A stretch of DNA of 64,000 bases from Sphingomonas sp. 67-36 (GTDB lineage: Bacteria; Pseudomonadota; Alphaproteobacteria; Sphingomonadales; Sphingomonadaceae), in assembly GCA_001897375.1 (NCBI GenBank), contig MKSU01000001.1, positions 62,001 through 126,000 on the forward strand. The letters are read 5' to 3'. The notes beneath the pieces were generated by a model that did no database searches, was not told the DNA's origin, and saw only the letters and a program-made list of their open reading frames with translations. Each line of letters begins with the position of its first letter. Position 1 is the stretch's first letter. The position numbers were made by a program, and so were the translations under genes. Shown piece by piece: positions 10,401-18,693 of the stretch.

Positions 10401-10637
10401 TTCCCGATCCGGCTGAACAACCAGCTCGCGTCGCTGGCGCTGACGGTCGGCACGGGCGACAACCCGCCGACCGCGCAGGCCCGTCAGGAGTTCGACGACC
10501 TCAAGGCGCAGGCCACCTCCCTGCTCGCGGAGTGGAACCAGTTGAAGTCCGGCGACCTTGCCGGCTTCAACACGCAGATCGGGCAGGCGAAGCTGCGCCC
10601 GATCACGATCACGCCGCACGTCGCGACCGGCATATGA
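7446..10637 (+). CDS. Secreted BNR/VPS10 (sortilin-like) propeller protein
   Basis: Large exported protein of about 1063 aa. The chosen ATG has a GGGGAAGA ribosome site and is followed by a typical signal peptide (MKKNILLVAYLLAGTALLP, cleavage near SPALA); an in-frame ATG 90 bp upstream lacks both. The first ~700 residues contain many Asp-box repeats (STDAGKTW, TRDGGKTW, STDGGTTW, TDDGGASW, STDGGKTF), diagnostic of BNR/sortilin-type beta-propellers often annotated as glycosyl hydrolases. The last ~350 residues contain a beta-sandwich-like part and a helical, charged segment (about 920-1010). The function is unknown; such proteins in sphingomonads are periplasmic or surface proteins. It lies just upstream of the haem-uptake genes, but membership of one operon is not shown. 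Confidence 0.85.
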   Translation: MKKNILLVAYLLAGTALLPASPALARARATPAASESAATFAGMEYRQLGPFRGGRATGVAGVPGDTRVYYGGMASGGVWKTTDAGRTWVPLWDKFPEASPAVGALVVSPSNPDVIYVGTGEGGAPRGNVVGGNGVYKSTDAGKTWSFAGLRGSEFIGRMAISDTDPNLVFVAAGGPLFRDGGERGLYRTRDGGKTWERVLFVDDKTGAVDVQIDPTNPNIVWAAMWQVHRKPWIMESGGPGSGLYRSTDGGTTWQKVTGNGLPTGILGKIGVAPTSDPKRIYALIEAEKGGLYRTDDGGASWQLVNSDNDYKQRAWYYTNVFADPKDPNKVFVMNTGAYKSTDGGKTFKSMPTFHGDNHQLWINPRDPRYMVNSNDGAVNVSVNGGESWTQGDNQPTGQIYHIAVDNQVPYNIYGAQQDNTTVRIASADVTGGITMRDWRPVGGGESGYVVPDPKDPHIVIAGSYWGEVSRFDDRTGQAIPIKPWPHETMGWAPKDVKHRGQWTEPLLFSPHDPKVLYNANEVVFKSTNDGQSWEIISPDLTRNDKSKQLSSGGPLTKDNTSVEMYGVVFSLAESPAQKDLLWAGTDDGLIQMTTDGGKAWSNVTPKDMPEWGTVDMVEPHPHKAGTAYIAVERHKMGDYKPYAFRTDDFGKTWTSITNGLPADAYVHVVRADPEREGLLYAGTENGIFFSFDDGAHWKPLQLNLPRVPVHDLAVHDGDIAVATHGRAFWVLDDLSPLRQWTDGIAQEPVHLFKPRQTIRMVFTGRGDSNTKFTGTNPPQGTILYYNLRQDVAPDAIKLEILDASDKVIRTFQAAAKPAHKDKDADEDEDFAPPPTTPLGTRAGLNRFAWDMRVQGPVHVPKLAMWHASTLGPVAIPGQYKARLTVNGKAVTQPIEIVANPNVKLTQAQLREQFDLAMAVNRELSEVQNAVLEIRQLHEKLAEVRKEANGKDAIVQSADALDAKVGALEDKLTQKLSVANEDPLNFPIRLNNQLASLALTVGTGDNPPTAQARQEFDDLKAQATSLLAEWNQLKSGDLAGFNTQIGQAKLRPITITPHVATGI

Positions 10638-10727
10638 TCCGTCGCGGGGGGCGCCGTCCAACCGACGGCGCTCCCCTGCGATGCCCGTGCCGCGACGGTG
10701 CCTTTCGATCCTCTGGAGTCCCGTAGC

Positions 10728-11618
10728 ATGTCTGTGGACCACAACCGTCTATCCCGGCGCGATGCCGGTCGTTTCCTTCTCGCGGCGGGAGCAGCGGCGG
10801 CTGTGCCGGCGCGGAGCCTCGCGGCCGGCCCGGGCAACCGGGTGGTGTGCGTATCCAAGCAGATCAACGAATTCGTCTTCGACATCGGCGCGCAATCGCA
10901 CCTCGTCGCGCGCGATCTCACCTCGATCTTTCCGCCGCAGATCAGGAAGCTGCCTTCGGTCGGCTATCATCGCGCGCTGAGCGCCGAGGGCATCATCTCG
11001 ATGCGGCCGAGCGTGCTGCTCACCGACGGCAATGTCGGGCCGGAGCCGGTGCTGGCGCAGGTTCGCTCGGTCGGCATCCCGGTCGAGACGATGGAGCCGG
11101 GCAAGACCCCGGAGACGGCGCAGGAGCTGATGCTCCGGCTCGGCGCCTATTTCGGCCGCGAGGCGGCGGCGAAGGCGGTCGTCGCGCGCTGGCGGGCGGA
11201 GATGAAGCCCGCGCTCGCGGCGATGGCCCGGTATACCACGGGGCCGAAGCCGCGCGTGCTGATGATCCATTTCGGGCAGATCGTGAACAATTATCTCGGC
11301 GTGACGCGCGGCAGCACCGCCGACCAGATCATCACCTGGGCGGGCGGGGTCAACGCGCTCGACCAGATGGGCGGCATGTCGCGCCTGACGCCCGAGATCA
11401 TCGCCCGCTCCGCGCCGGACATCATCATCGCCACCGATGTCGGCTTCGATCGCTACGGCTCGCCGGCGAAGTTCCGCGAGTTGCCGGGCGTGGCCCTGAC
11501 CCCGGCGGCGAAGAGCCTGCGCATCCATCGCATCGATGAAACCGAGATCATGTATTTCGGCCCGCGCACGCCGGCCGCGCTGCGCAAGATCGCGGGCTGG
11601 CTGCACCCCGGACGCTGA
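10728..11618 (+). CDS. hmuT: Haem/iron ABC transporter substrate-binding protein
   Basis: Periplasmic binding protein that would deliver haem or a ferric chelate to the permease that follows. The N-terminus has a twin-arginine-like signal (RLSRRDAGRFLLAAG), suggesting Tat export, followed by the PBP2-like fold typical of HmuT/ChuT (GYHRALSAEGIISMRP, the family's haem-pocket-proximal region). The product is 296 aa from the ATG at 10728; an ATG 30 bp upstream is the alternative. The permease starts 2 bp after the stop. The call as haem rather than siderophore binding rests on resemblance to HmuT, and no haem-degrading gene is nearby. Confidence 0.82.
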   Translation: MSVDHNRLSRRDAGRFLLAAGAAAAVPARSLAAGPGNRVVCVSKQINEFVFDIGAQSHLVARDLTSIFPPQIRKLPSVGYHRALSAEGIISMRPSVLLTDGNVGPEPVLAQVRSVGIPVETMEPGKTPETAQELMLRLGAYFGREAAAKAVVARWRAEMKPALAAMARYTTGPKPRVLMIHFGQIVNNYLGVTRGSTADQIITWAGGVNALDQMGGMSRLTPEIIARSAPDIIIATDVGFDRYGSPAKFRELPGVALTPAAKSLRIHRIDETEIMYFGPRTPAALRKIAGWLHPGR

Positions 11619-11619
11619 C

Positions 11620-12675
11620 GTGGCGGCAGGACGATCATCCTGGGCGCGTGTTCACCTTCTGCTGGCGGCAGGATTGCTGGCGGCGGTGCTGCTGTCGCTG
11701 TGCATCGGCTCCTTCTATTTCCCGCCGGCGGAGATCTTCCGCTTCTTCCGGCACTGGCTGGGCATCGCGCCGATCGGGGCGGACGAGGCGCTGGACCTCA
11801 ACGTATTCGCCACGCTGCGCGCGCCGCGCGTCCTGCTGTGCGGGGTGACGGGCGCGACGCTGGGCCTGTCGGGCGCGTTGATGCAGGGATTGTTCCGCAA
11901 CCCGATCGTCGAGCCGGGCCTCGCCGGCACCTCGTCGGGCGCGGCGCTCGGCGCGTCGATGGTGTTCGTGCTCGGCAACACCGCGCTCGCATTCACCTCG
12001 CCACTCGGCACGGCGGCGGTGCCGGTGATGGCGTTCATCGGCGGCTTCCTGGCGACGATGCTCGTCTATCGCATCGCCACCCTGTTCGGGCATACCGACG
12101 TGCTCGCACTGCTGCTCGCCGGCATCGCGGTCAACGCGGTGTGCAACGCCGGCACCGGCTTCCTGTCGTACATCGCGCGCGATCCGCAGGCGCGCAACAT
12201 CACCTTCTGGAACCTCGGCACCTTCACCACCGCCGACTGGCGCGGCAGCCTGCTCGTCACCATCGTCTTCGTGCCGTGCCTGATCTTCATCCTGCGGCGC
12301 GGCAAGGACCTGAACGCGCTGATGCTGGGCGAGGACGATGCCGCGTTCATCGGCTTCGATCCCGACAAGCTCGTATTCCGGCTGCTGATCCTGAACACGC
12401 TGATCGTCTCCGTCGCGACCGCGATGGTGGGGGTGATCGCCTTCGTCGGGCTGATCGTGCCGCACATGATGCGGTTGCTGCGCTCGTCCGACTATCGTTT
12501 CCTGCTGCCAGCCTCCGCGCTGTTCGGCGCGTTGCTGATGGAGGCGGTGGACGTGGTGGCGCGGCTCGTCATCCGCCCGGCCGAGCTGCCGGTGGGGATC
12601 ATCACCGCGCTGATCGGCGCGCCGATCTTCCTGTGGATATTGCTCGTCTACCGGCGGCGGATCACGAGCTGGTGA
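11620..12675 (+). CDS. hmuU: FecCD-family ABC transporter permease
   Basis: Inner-membrane permease of the BtuC/FecCD type for haem, cobalamin or ferric siderophore import (351 aa from a GTG start at 11620). It contains about ten hydrophobic segments and the family's landmarks RAPRVLLCGVTGATLGLSGALMQG cut here to the core LRAPRV and GALMQGLFRNPI, the ATPase-contacting loop GEDDAAFIGFD, and GVIAFVGLIVPHMMRLL near the C-terminus. The open frame extends upstream into the binding-protein gene, but the GTG immediately after that gene's stop is the natural start. It overlaps the ATPase gene start by TGATG coupling. Confidence 0.88.
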   Translation: MAAGRSSWARVHLLLAAGLLAAVLLSLCIGSFYFPPAEIFRFFRHWLGIAPIGADEALDLNVFATLRAPRVLLCGVTGATLGLSGALMQGLFRNPIVEPGLAGTSSGAALGASMVFVLGNTALAFTSPLGTAAVPVMAFIGGFLATMLVYRIATLFGHTDVLALLLAGIAVNAVCNAGTGFLSYIARDPQARNITFWNLGTFTTADWRGSLLVTIVFVPCLIFILRRGKDLNALMLGEDDAAFIGFDPDKLVFRLLILNTLIVSVATAMVGVIAFVGLIVPHMMRLLRSSDYRFLLPASALFGALLMEAVDVVARLVIRPAELPVGIITALIGAPIFLWILLVYRRRITSW

Positions 12676-13472
12676 TGGCCGACGCCCCGATCATCGCGCT
12701 GGACGAGGTGTGCTGGTCGGTCGGCGGCACGTCGATCGTCGCGGGGGTGAGCCTCGGCTTCGCCGCCGGCAAGGTGAACGTCATCCTCGGCCCCAACGGC
12801 GCGGGCAAATCCACGCTGATGAAGATCGCGGCCGGCCGGCTGAAGCCGACCGCCGGCCGCGTGCGCTATGGCGATCGGGATATCTTCTCGATCGCGGCGA
12901 AGGAACTGGCGGTGCGCCGCGCCTTCCTCTCGCAGCATGTCGAGATCGATTTCGCGATCACCGTGGAAGAAGTCGTGCTGATGGGGCGCTACCCGCATTT
13001 CGCGCGCGCGCCGGGCCGCGAGGATCGCCGCATCGTCGATGCCGCGCTCGATCTGGTCGGCATGGCGGACAAGCGCCGGCAGATCTACCCCACGCTTTCG
13101 GGTGGCGAGCAGCAGCGCGTGCAACTCGCGCGCGTGCTGGCGCAGGTATGGGATGACGGCGATGCGCCGGCGCCGCGCACGATCTTCCTCGACGAGCCGG
13201 TCGCCAGCCTCGACATCCATCACCAGCTCCAGATTCTCGATCTCGTGCGCTCGCTCCCCGGCCGGCGCTGCACGATCGTCGTGACGCTGCACGATCTCAA
13301 CCTCGCCATGGAATATGGCGACCGGTTCATTTTTCTGCGCGACGGCCGTTTGCAGGCCGTGGCGGAGGAACCCGCGGCGGTATCCGCCGATCTTATCAAG
13401 CGCATCTTCGACGTGCGCGCCACTGCGCTCGATGACGAGGGCGGTGGCCGGCTGCTGCGCTTCCACCTTTAG
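12675..13472 (+). CDS. hmuV: Haem ABC transporter ATP-binding protein
   Basis: ATPase subunit that powers the importer (265 aa). Walker A is GPNGAGKST (39-47), the signature motif is LSGGEQQR, Walker B is IFLDEP, and the switch His lies in TLHDLN. The DIHHQ D-loop and the HmuV-like central part (GRYPHF after EEVVLMG) fit haem-type ATPases. The ATG overlaps the permease stop by one base (TGATG), so the two are translationally coupled. A much longer open frame exists in the same phase upstream but is only read-through over the permease gene. Confidence 0.92.
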   Translation: MADAPIIALDEVCWSVGGTSIVAGVSLGFAAGKVNVILGPNGAGKSTLMKIAAGRLKPTAGRVRYGDRDIFSIAAKELAVRRAFLSQHVEIDFAITVEEVVLMGRYPHFARAPGREDRRIVDAALDLVGMADKRRQIYPTLSGGEQQRVQLARVLAQVWDDGDAPAPRTIFLDEPVASLDIHHQLQILDLVRSLPGRRCTIVVTLHDLNLAMEYGDRFIFLRDGRLQAVAEEPAAVSADLIKRIFDVRATALDDEGGGRLLRFHL

Positions 13473-13507
13473 CCATCGAGATGAAGAAACGTCAGGGAGT
13501 ATCGAGT

Positions 13508-15724
13508 ATGAAAGTAAGGCTGCATCTTGTTCACAGGGCATCGCTCTGCGTATTGGCGATCGCGCTCGGTGGCGCGCAGGCCCGGGCGGCGGACGCGCCA
13601 TCGGATTCGACCGTGATCGTCACCGCCCCGTCGACCACGCCGTTCGACGAGGCAGCCGGTGTCGACAAGACCGGGACGTCGCTATTCGACACGCCGCGCA
13701 GCATCCAGATCGTGCCGCGCGAACTGATCGACCAGCAGGGCGGCACGCAGCTCAGGGACACGCTGCGCAACGTCAGCGGCCTCGTGCAGGGCGGCCAATT
13801 CTCGTTCGGCTTCTACGATCGCTTCGTGTCGCGCGGCCTCAACGTCACGTTCCTGAACGACGGGTTGCCGGACACGACCTCCGATCTCGGCGGCTATGTC
13901 CACTCACTTACCGGCGTCGAGCGCGTCGAGGTGCTCAAAGGCCCCGGCTCCGCCCTGTTCGGCACCAGCCAGCCGGGCGGCACGATCAACCTCGTCCATT
14001 ATCGCCCGACCGACAAGGCTTCGGCCAGCGCCAGCCTGCAATACGGCTCGTTCGACACGATCACCGCCAACGGCTCGCTCAACGGCGCGCTCGGTGGCGG
14101 CGTGGATGCGCGCGTCGACGGACAGTTCCAGCGTTCGGACGGCTTTCGCGGCACGCGCAGCCGGAGCGGCGAGGTTTACGGGTCGCTCGGCTTCCATCCG
14201 GCCAATCACGACATCCTCGCGCGGTTCGAATATCATCGGATCGAGGTTCGCCCGGATGCGATCGGCCTGCCATTCTCTCCGCCGAGCGGCACCGGCCTTC
14301 CGGCGAATGTGGATATCAACAACCGCTATTACACGCCGTTCGCCTATGCCGATCAGTCGATCAAGCGCGCATTCCTGAGCGACGCCTGGACGGTGAACGA
14401 CAGCCTCACCGTCAATCTGCGCACCGCCTATACCGATCGCGACGTCGATCTCGCGCGCAATGCCGGCGGGCGGCTGACAGCGGCGGGCAGCACCTATTCG
14501 CTCACCGGCCGTCAGCTTCGCCAGCAGCAGGACAATATCCACGATTTCGTCTTCCAGGCGGAGCCGACGTGGAAATTCGCCGCCGGATCGATGCCGGTCA
14601 CGCTGCTCGCCGGCTTCGAATATCGCAATGTCAGCGCCACCACGCGCCGCAGCACCGCCGATCTGCCGGCTATCGCGGACATCTATCACCCGGTGACGCC
14701 GGAGACGAGCCTCGCGGCGCTGACCTTCCTCTGCGACAAGAGCCATAGCTGCAACGACGCGAAGGTCGATGGCCGCTTCTACGGCCTCTATGGAACGGCG
14801 CAGATCGATCTCACCTCGCGCCTGAAGCTCCGGCTGTCGGGCCGCGAGGACTGGTTCAGGACGTCGGCCGAGGGGCGCTCGGTCATTCCGACAAACCCCG
14901 GCTCGGAGCATCCGTGCGACCCGCCACAGGCGACGACCTGCCCGTTCGTTCCCGGCCAGCCAGTGGTGCGCAACGACGATCGCTTCGAATGGGACGTCGG
15001 CGCGGTCTATCAGATCGCCGATTCCTTTGCCCTGTTCGGCGGCTATTCGAGCAACAGCTATCCGATCTTCAACACCGAGGAGCCGCAGAGCATCGGCCAG
15101 GTGCCGGAGAAAGGGACGCAGGTCGAGGCAGGATTGCGCTTCCGGCAGGGTAGCTGGCTGTCGCTCTCCTCGTCTCTGTTCCGCACCACGCGAAAGAACG
15201 TCTATACGATCCTGCTCGTCCCCGATCCCAACGGGCCGGGCAGCATCGACGTGTCGCAGGTCTTTTCCTATCGGGTGAAGGGCTGGGAGACCGATCTCAG
15301 CCTGCGTCCGACGGCGACGTGGAACATCAACGCCAATTTCACGCTGCAGGATCCGGTGCTGGTGGATTATCCGCAGAATCCGGGGCAGATCGGCAATCGC
15401 GTGCCGAGCGTGCCGAAGCAGATCGGCAATGCCTGGACCAGCTACGACATCGCGCTGCCGGACAAGATCGGCAGCTTGCAGCTCGCCGCCGGCCTTCGCT
15501 ATCGCGGCGATTATTTCGGCGACACGGGTCAGACCCGTCTCCTGCCCGGGGCGACGATGGTCGACCTGTCGGCGGCGTTGCTCAACGGCCCGCTGACGAT
15601 CCGTGGCGGCGTGAGCAATATCGGCGACAAGCGGAACTACGATTATGCCGCCGGCGTCGGCAGTGGTGCCATCCCCGGACCGGGGCGCACGTTCTTCCTC
15701 AGCATTGGGCTGAAAACGCTCTGA
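13508..15724 (+). CDS. TonB-dependent siderophore-type receptor
   Basis: Outer-membrane TonB-dependent receptor (738 aa from the ATG at 13508, chosen because AGGGAG precedes it; an ATG at 13481 lacks a ribosome site). It has a signal peptide ending near AQARAAD, a TonB-box-like STVIVTAPS, a plug domain (DTPRSIQIVPRELI, LRNVSGLV, VEVLKGPGSALFG) and a beta-barrel ending in an aromatic-rich terminal strand (GRTFFLSIGL). The plug spelling is that of the siderophore-receptor subfamily. Its position 35 bp after the ABC ATPase suggests the complete path from outer to inner membrane for one iron ligand, either ferric siderophore or haem. Confidence 0.9.
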   Translation: MKVRLHLVHRASLCVLAIALGGAQARAADAPSDSTVIVTAPSTTPFDEAAGVDKTGTSLFDTPRSIQIVPRELIDQQGGTQLRDTLRNVSGLVQGGQFSFGFYDRFVSRGLNVTFLNDGLPDTTSDLGGYVHSLTGVERVEVLKGPGSALFGTSQPGGTINLVHYRPTDKASASASLQYGSFDTITANGSLNGALGGGVDARVDGQFQRSDGFRGTRSRSGEVYGSLGFHPANHDILARFEYHRIEVRPDAIGLPFSPPSGTGLPANVDINNRYYTPFAYADQSIKRAFLSDAWTVNDSLTVNLRTAYTDRDVDLARNAGGRLTAAGSTYSLTGRQLRQQQDNIHDFVFQAEPTWKFAAGSMPVTLLAGFEYRNVSATTRRSTADLPAIADIYHPVTPETSLAALTFLCDKSHSCNDAKVDGRFYGLYGTAQIDLTSRLKLRLSGREDWFRTSAEGRSVIPTNPGSEHPCDPPQATTCPFVPGQPVVRNDDRFEWDVGAVYQIADSFALFGGYSSNSYPIFNTEEPQSIGQVPEKGTQVEAGLRFRQGSWLSLSSSLFRTTRKNVYTILLVPDPNGPGSIDVSQVFSYRVKGWETDLSLRPTATWNINANFTLQDPVLVDYPQNPGQIGNRVPSVPKQIGNAWTSYDIALPDKIGSLQLAAGLRYRGDYFGDTGQTRLLPGATMVDLSAALLNGPLTIRGGVSNIGDKRNYDYAAGVGSGAIPGPGRTFFLSIGLKTL

Positions 15725-16116
15725 CGAAAAGAAACCGCGAGCCGGGATCGCGTTGGCGAACTGCTTTCCCGGCTCGTGACGCGACCGATCGCGGGATTCG
15801 TCGGAAAACGTAGCGTCACCCGCGAAGCCATAGGGTGTCGGAGTCGGTCCGAGTCCCTCGGATGGACCGGCTCGCGCCATCAAAGTTAGTTATTGTACTA
15901 TTTGTGCGTCACATTGCCGGAAAACAGCCAAAAATTTCAATCTTGGTGCGATATTTTAGAATTGCGTTCGAACCCATTTCGGTTTCAAATTCGCGTAAGA
16001 CGCGTGACATCTGATCGTGCGGATACGGGAGCGTGGCGAGCAGTTTCGGGAGGAACCTCGCCCGGACTTAAACGGGATGGCGGCGGCGGGTCCGTCCGCT
16101 CATAGGGGGGTTAGAC
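15725..16116. other. Intergenic region before second TonB receptor
   Basis: About 390 bp with no convincing gene. The first 50 bp hold a terminator-like hairpin. The segment at roughly 15880-15985 is conspicuously AT-rich for this genome and most likely carries the promoter of the downstream receptor-amidohydrolase operon. A 70-codon open frame starting at 15893 has no ribosome site and no recognisable family. Confidence 0.45.
15738..15776. terminator. Hairpin after the TonB receptor
   Basis: A 10-bp perfect inverted repeat (CGAGCCGGGA at 15738-15747 and TCCCGGCTCG at 15767-15776) lies 14 bp after the receptor stop. The 19-base loop and lack of a T run make it a weak intrinsic terminator or an mRNA 3'-end stabiliser. 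Confidence 0.4.
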
Positions 16117-18672
16117 ATGATCAATCGTGGATCGCATCGTGCCTTGATGCTGGGAATTCTGGCCGGCGTCTCGTCGCTCGCCACCTCTACCGCACTCCAT
16201 GCCCAGACGGTGCCCGCAGCGCCGGAAGCGGCGCCCGCGCCGGCGGCGGGGAATGATACCGAGATCGTCGTCACCGCGCTCAAGCGCGCCACCAGCATCC
16301 AGCAGACGCCGCTCGCCATCTCGGCGGTAAGCGCCGAGACTCTGACAAAGCAGAACATCACGGATTCGAGCGCGCTGAGCCGCGTTTCGCCGGGCCTGCA
16401 GATCAACGAGAATTCCAACGGCGGCAGCCGCGTCATCATCCGTAACCTCTACGCCACCGGCGAAGCGCTGGTCGGCATCTATTACGACGACGTTCCGCTG
16501 AGCGGCACCGGCGGCGTCTCGAACGACGCCGGCGCCACCCAGCCCAGCCTGCGCCTGTTCGACGTGGAGCGCGCCGAGGTGCTGCGCGGCCCGCAGGGCA
16601 CGCTTTACGGCGCCAGCTCGATGGGCGGCACGCTGCGCATCATCTTCAACAAGCCCAAGCTGGATCACTATGAAGGCGCGATAGACGGTCAGCTCAACAC
16701 GTCCGCGGAGAGCAACGGCAGCCTGGGCCGTCAGATCAACGGCATGGTCAACGTGCCGATCATCAACGACGTGCTCGGCGTCCGTGCGGTCGGTTATTAC
16801 GATCGCTCGGCGGGCTATATCGACAACAGCCTGCTCGGCCTCCGCAACATGAATGCGAACAAGAGCTATGGTGGGCGCGTGACCGCGCGGCTCAAGCCGG
16901 CGGACAACATCACCCTCGACCTGATGGCGGTCTATCAGAACCGCAAGGGCGTCGGCACGAGCTGGAACTATACCGAATATCAGCTCACCGGGAAGAAATA
17001 CGATCAGCCGCTGCTGATGCAGCAGCCGCAGGAAGACCGGATGAAGCTGTTCTCCGGCACGCTGAACTGGGACATGGATTTCGCGACCCTGACGGTGGCG
17101 GCGTCCTATACCGATCGTCTTCTCCAGTATAAGTTCGATTACACGCCGTATTTCTCGAAATGGCAGTCGGTCAATCACACCGGCGGGCTGGTTGCGCCCT
17201 ATACCGGCGCCGGCTCGGCCATTCCGGGCTATGCTGCTTTCGTGAGCGATTGCCTTGGCGGCGCCGTAGTGGGCACGACCTGCGATGCGGCCGGATATCA
17301 GCAACTGGTCAATGGCTACGGCAACAGCACTACCTATCAGCCGCAGTCGAACAAGACTTCCACGGAGGAAGTCCGCCTCGCCGATGACCGCAATGCTTTC
17401 AAGTGGACGGTCGGATTCTATCACAGCTATCGCAAGAACTACACCGAATCCATCCTGAGCCCGGCCGATCCGGTCACTGGTATCCAGCTTTATCCGGTCG
17501 GCTATCCGGCGGGTAATGTCTATACCGTCGGCGTCGACACGGTTGGCCTCGATCGTACCATCGACGACCGGCTGGAGCAGGTCGCGGGCTTCGCCGAGGG
17601 CACCTGGGACATCACCAGCAAGCTCAGCGTGACCGGCGGCATCCGCTACTTCAATTACAAGAAGCGCACGACCTCGGCGGTCATCATCCCCAGCTATATC
17701 GCGGGCAACACGCGTCAGGCGCCGCTCACCACCGGCGGTAACGAGCACGGCACGCTGCTCAAGTTCAGCGCCAACTACAAGTTCAACCGCGACGTGATGT
17801 TCTATGCGTCGGCGACGCAGGGCTATCGCCCCGGCGGTGTGAACCAGACGCTGGGCCTCCCGAGCTACGCCGCGATCTACAACTCCGATTCGGTGTGGAA
17901 CTACGAAGCCGGCCTGAAGACGGCGTGGTTCGATCGCAAGGTGGTGCTGAACGTCGATGCGTTCCGCATGGACTGGACCAACATGCAGGTCTCGGCGAGT
18001 TTCAACAACGCCTTCGGCTTCATCACCAACAGCTCCAGCCCGGCGCGGATCCAGGGCATCGAATTCGATACGGCCTTCTATCCGGTCGACCGCCTGTCGC
18101 TGAAGGTGTCGGGCAGCTATATCGATGCCAAGCTGAAGGGCGACCAGTCGCTGCCAAACGGCATCACGCCATGCCCGGTTCCTTATGACGGCAGCACGGG
18201 CTGCGCGACGATCGCCGCCGGCAAGTCGGGCGACCCGATCCCCTATTCGCCGAAGTGGACGCTTCAGACGAGCGCGGATTACAGCACGCCGATCAGCGAC
18301 GATCTGGAGATCATCTACCACGGCGATCTCAGCTATCGCAGCAGCGCGTTGACCACCTACAACCTGCCGCTCTACGCCACGAAATATCCGAACGGTCCGG
18401 CCGGAACGCCGGGGGGCGCGGCGCTCTATACGTTGCCGGGCTTCGCCACGGTCGGGCTGCGGGTCGGGCTGGAGAAGGATCAGGGCCTCTGGGGCGTCTA
18501 TCTGTTCGCCAACAATCTGTTCAACACGATCGGCCTCACCAGCCTGACGAACGGGACCGCCAGCGCCACCCAGCTCGGCTGGCGCTACAACGGCAACGTC
18601 ATCAAGCCGAATTACGTCGTCTCGACCGCGCCGCGCGTCGTCGGGGTGCAGTTCATGGCCAAGTTCCGCTAA
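16117..18672 (+). CDS. TonB-dependent outer-membrane receptor
   Basis: TonB-dependent receptor of 851 aa with a signal peptide (cleavage near TALHAQ), an EIVVTALKR TonB-box/plug start, plug motifs QQTPLAISAVSAE and VLRGPQGTLYGASSMGGTLRI, and a beta-barrel ending KFR. The plug spelling (RGPQGTLYG) is that of the CirA-like group abundant in sphingomonads, used for many non-iron substrates. A good ribosome site (GGGGGG) precedes the ATG. The next gene, a secreted amidohydrolase, starts 21 bp after the stop. This suggests a substrate-capture and hydrolysis operon, perhaps for a peptide or amide compound; the substrate is not evident. Confidence 0.92.
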   Translation: MINRGSHRALMLGILAGVSSLATSTALHAQTVPAAPEAAPAPAAGNDTEIVVTALKRATSIQQTPLAISAVSAETLTKQNITDSSALSRVSPGLQINENSNGGSRVIIRNLYATGEALVGIYYDDVPLSGTGGVSNDAGATQPSLRLFDVERAEVLRGPQGTLYGASSMGGTLRIIFNKPKLDHYEGAIDGQLNTSAESNGSLGRQINGMVNVPIINDVLGVRAVGYYDRSAGYIDNSLLGLRNMNANKSYGGRVTARLKPADNITLDLMAVYQNRKGVGTSWNYTEYQLTGKKYDQPLLMQQPQEDRMKLFSGTLNWDMDFATLTVAASYTDRLLQYKFDYTPYFSKWQSVNHTGGLVAPYTGAGSAIPGYAAFVSDCLGGAVVGTTCDAAGYQQLVNGYGNSTTYQPQSNKTSTEEVRLADDRNAFKWTVGFYHSYRKNYTESILSPADPVTGIQLYPVGYPAGNVYTVGVDTVGLDRTIDDRLEQVAGFAEGTWDITSKLSVTGGIRYFNYKKRTTSAVIIPSYIAGNTRQAPLTTGGNEHGTLLKFSANYKFNRDVMFYASATQGYRPGGVNQTLGLPSYAAIYNSDSVWNYEAGLKTAWFDRKVVLNVDAFRMDWTNMQVSASFNNAFGFITNSSSPARIQGIEFDTAFYPVDRLSLKVSGSYIDAKLKGDQSLPNGITPCPVPYDGSTGCATIAAGKSGDPIPYSPKWTLQTSADYSTPISDDLEIIYHGDLSYRSSALTTYNLPLYATKYPNGPAGTPGGAALYTLPGFATVGLRVGLEKDQGLWGVYLFANNLFNTIGLTSLTNGTASATQLGWRYNGNVIKPNYVVSTAPRVVGVQFMAKFR

Positions 18673-18693
18673 TCGAACGGGGGTAAGTTCGAC

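Noticed and set aside
7413..10742. A 1109-codon minus-strand open frame across the BNR-repeat gene
   Set aside because: Composition is typical of a shadow frame (Arg, Val, Asp, His repeats); the plus strand has a signal peptide and Asp-box repeats.
11700..13472. A 590-aa apparent extended ABC ATPase
   Set aside because: The first 325 codons are an off-frame reading of the permease gene; the ATPase begins at the TGATG overlap.
15893..16105. A 70-codon frame in front of the second TonB receptor
   Set aside because: No ribosome site, no recognisable domain and it lies in an AT-rich promoter-like patch.
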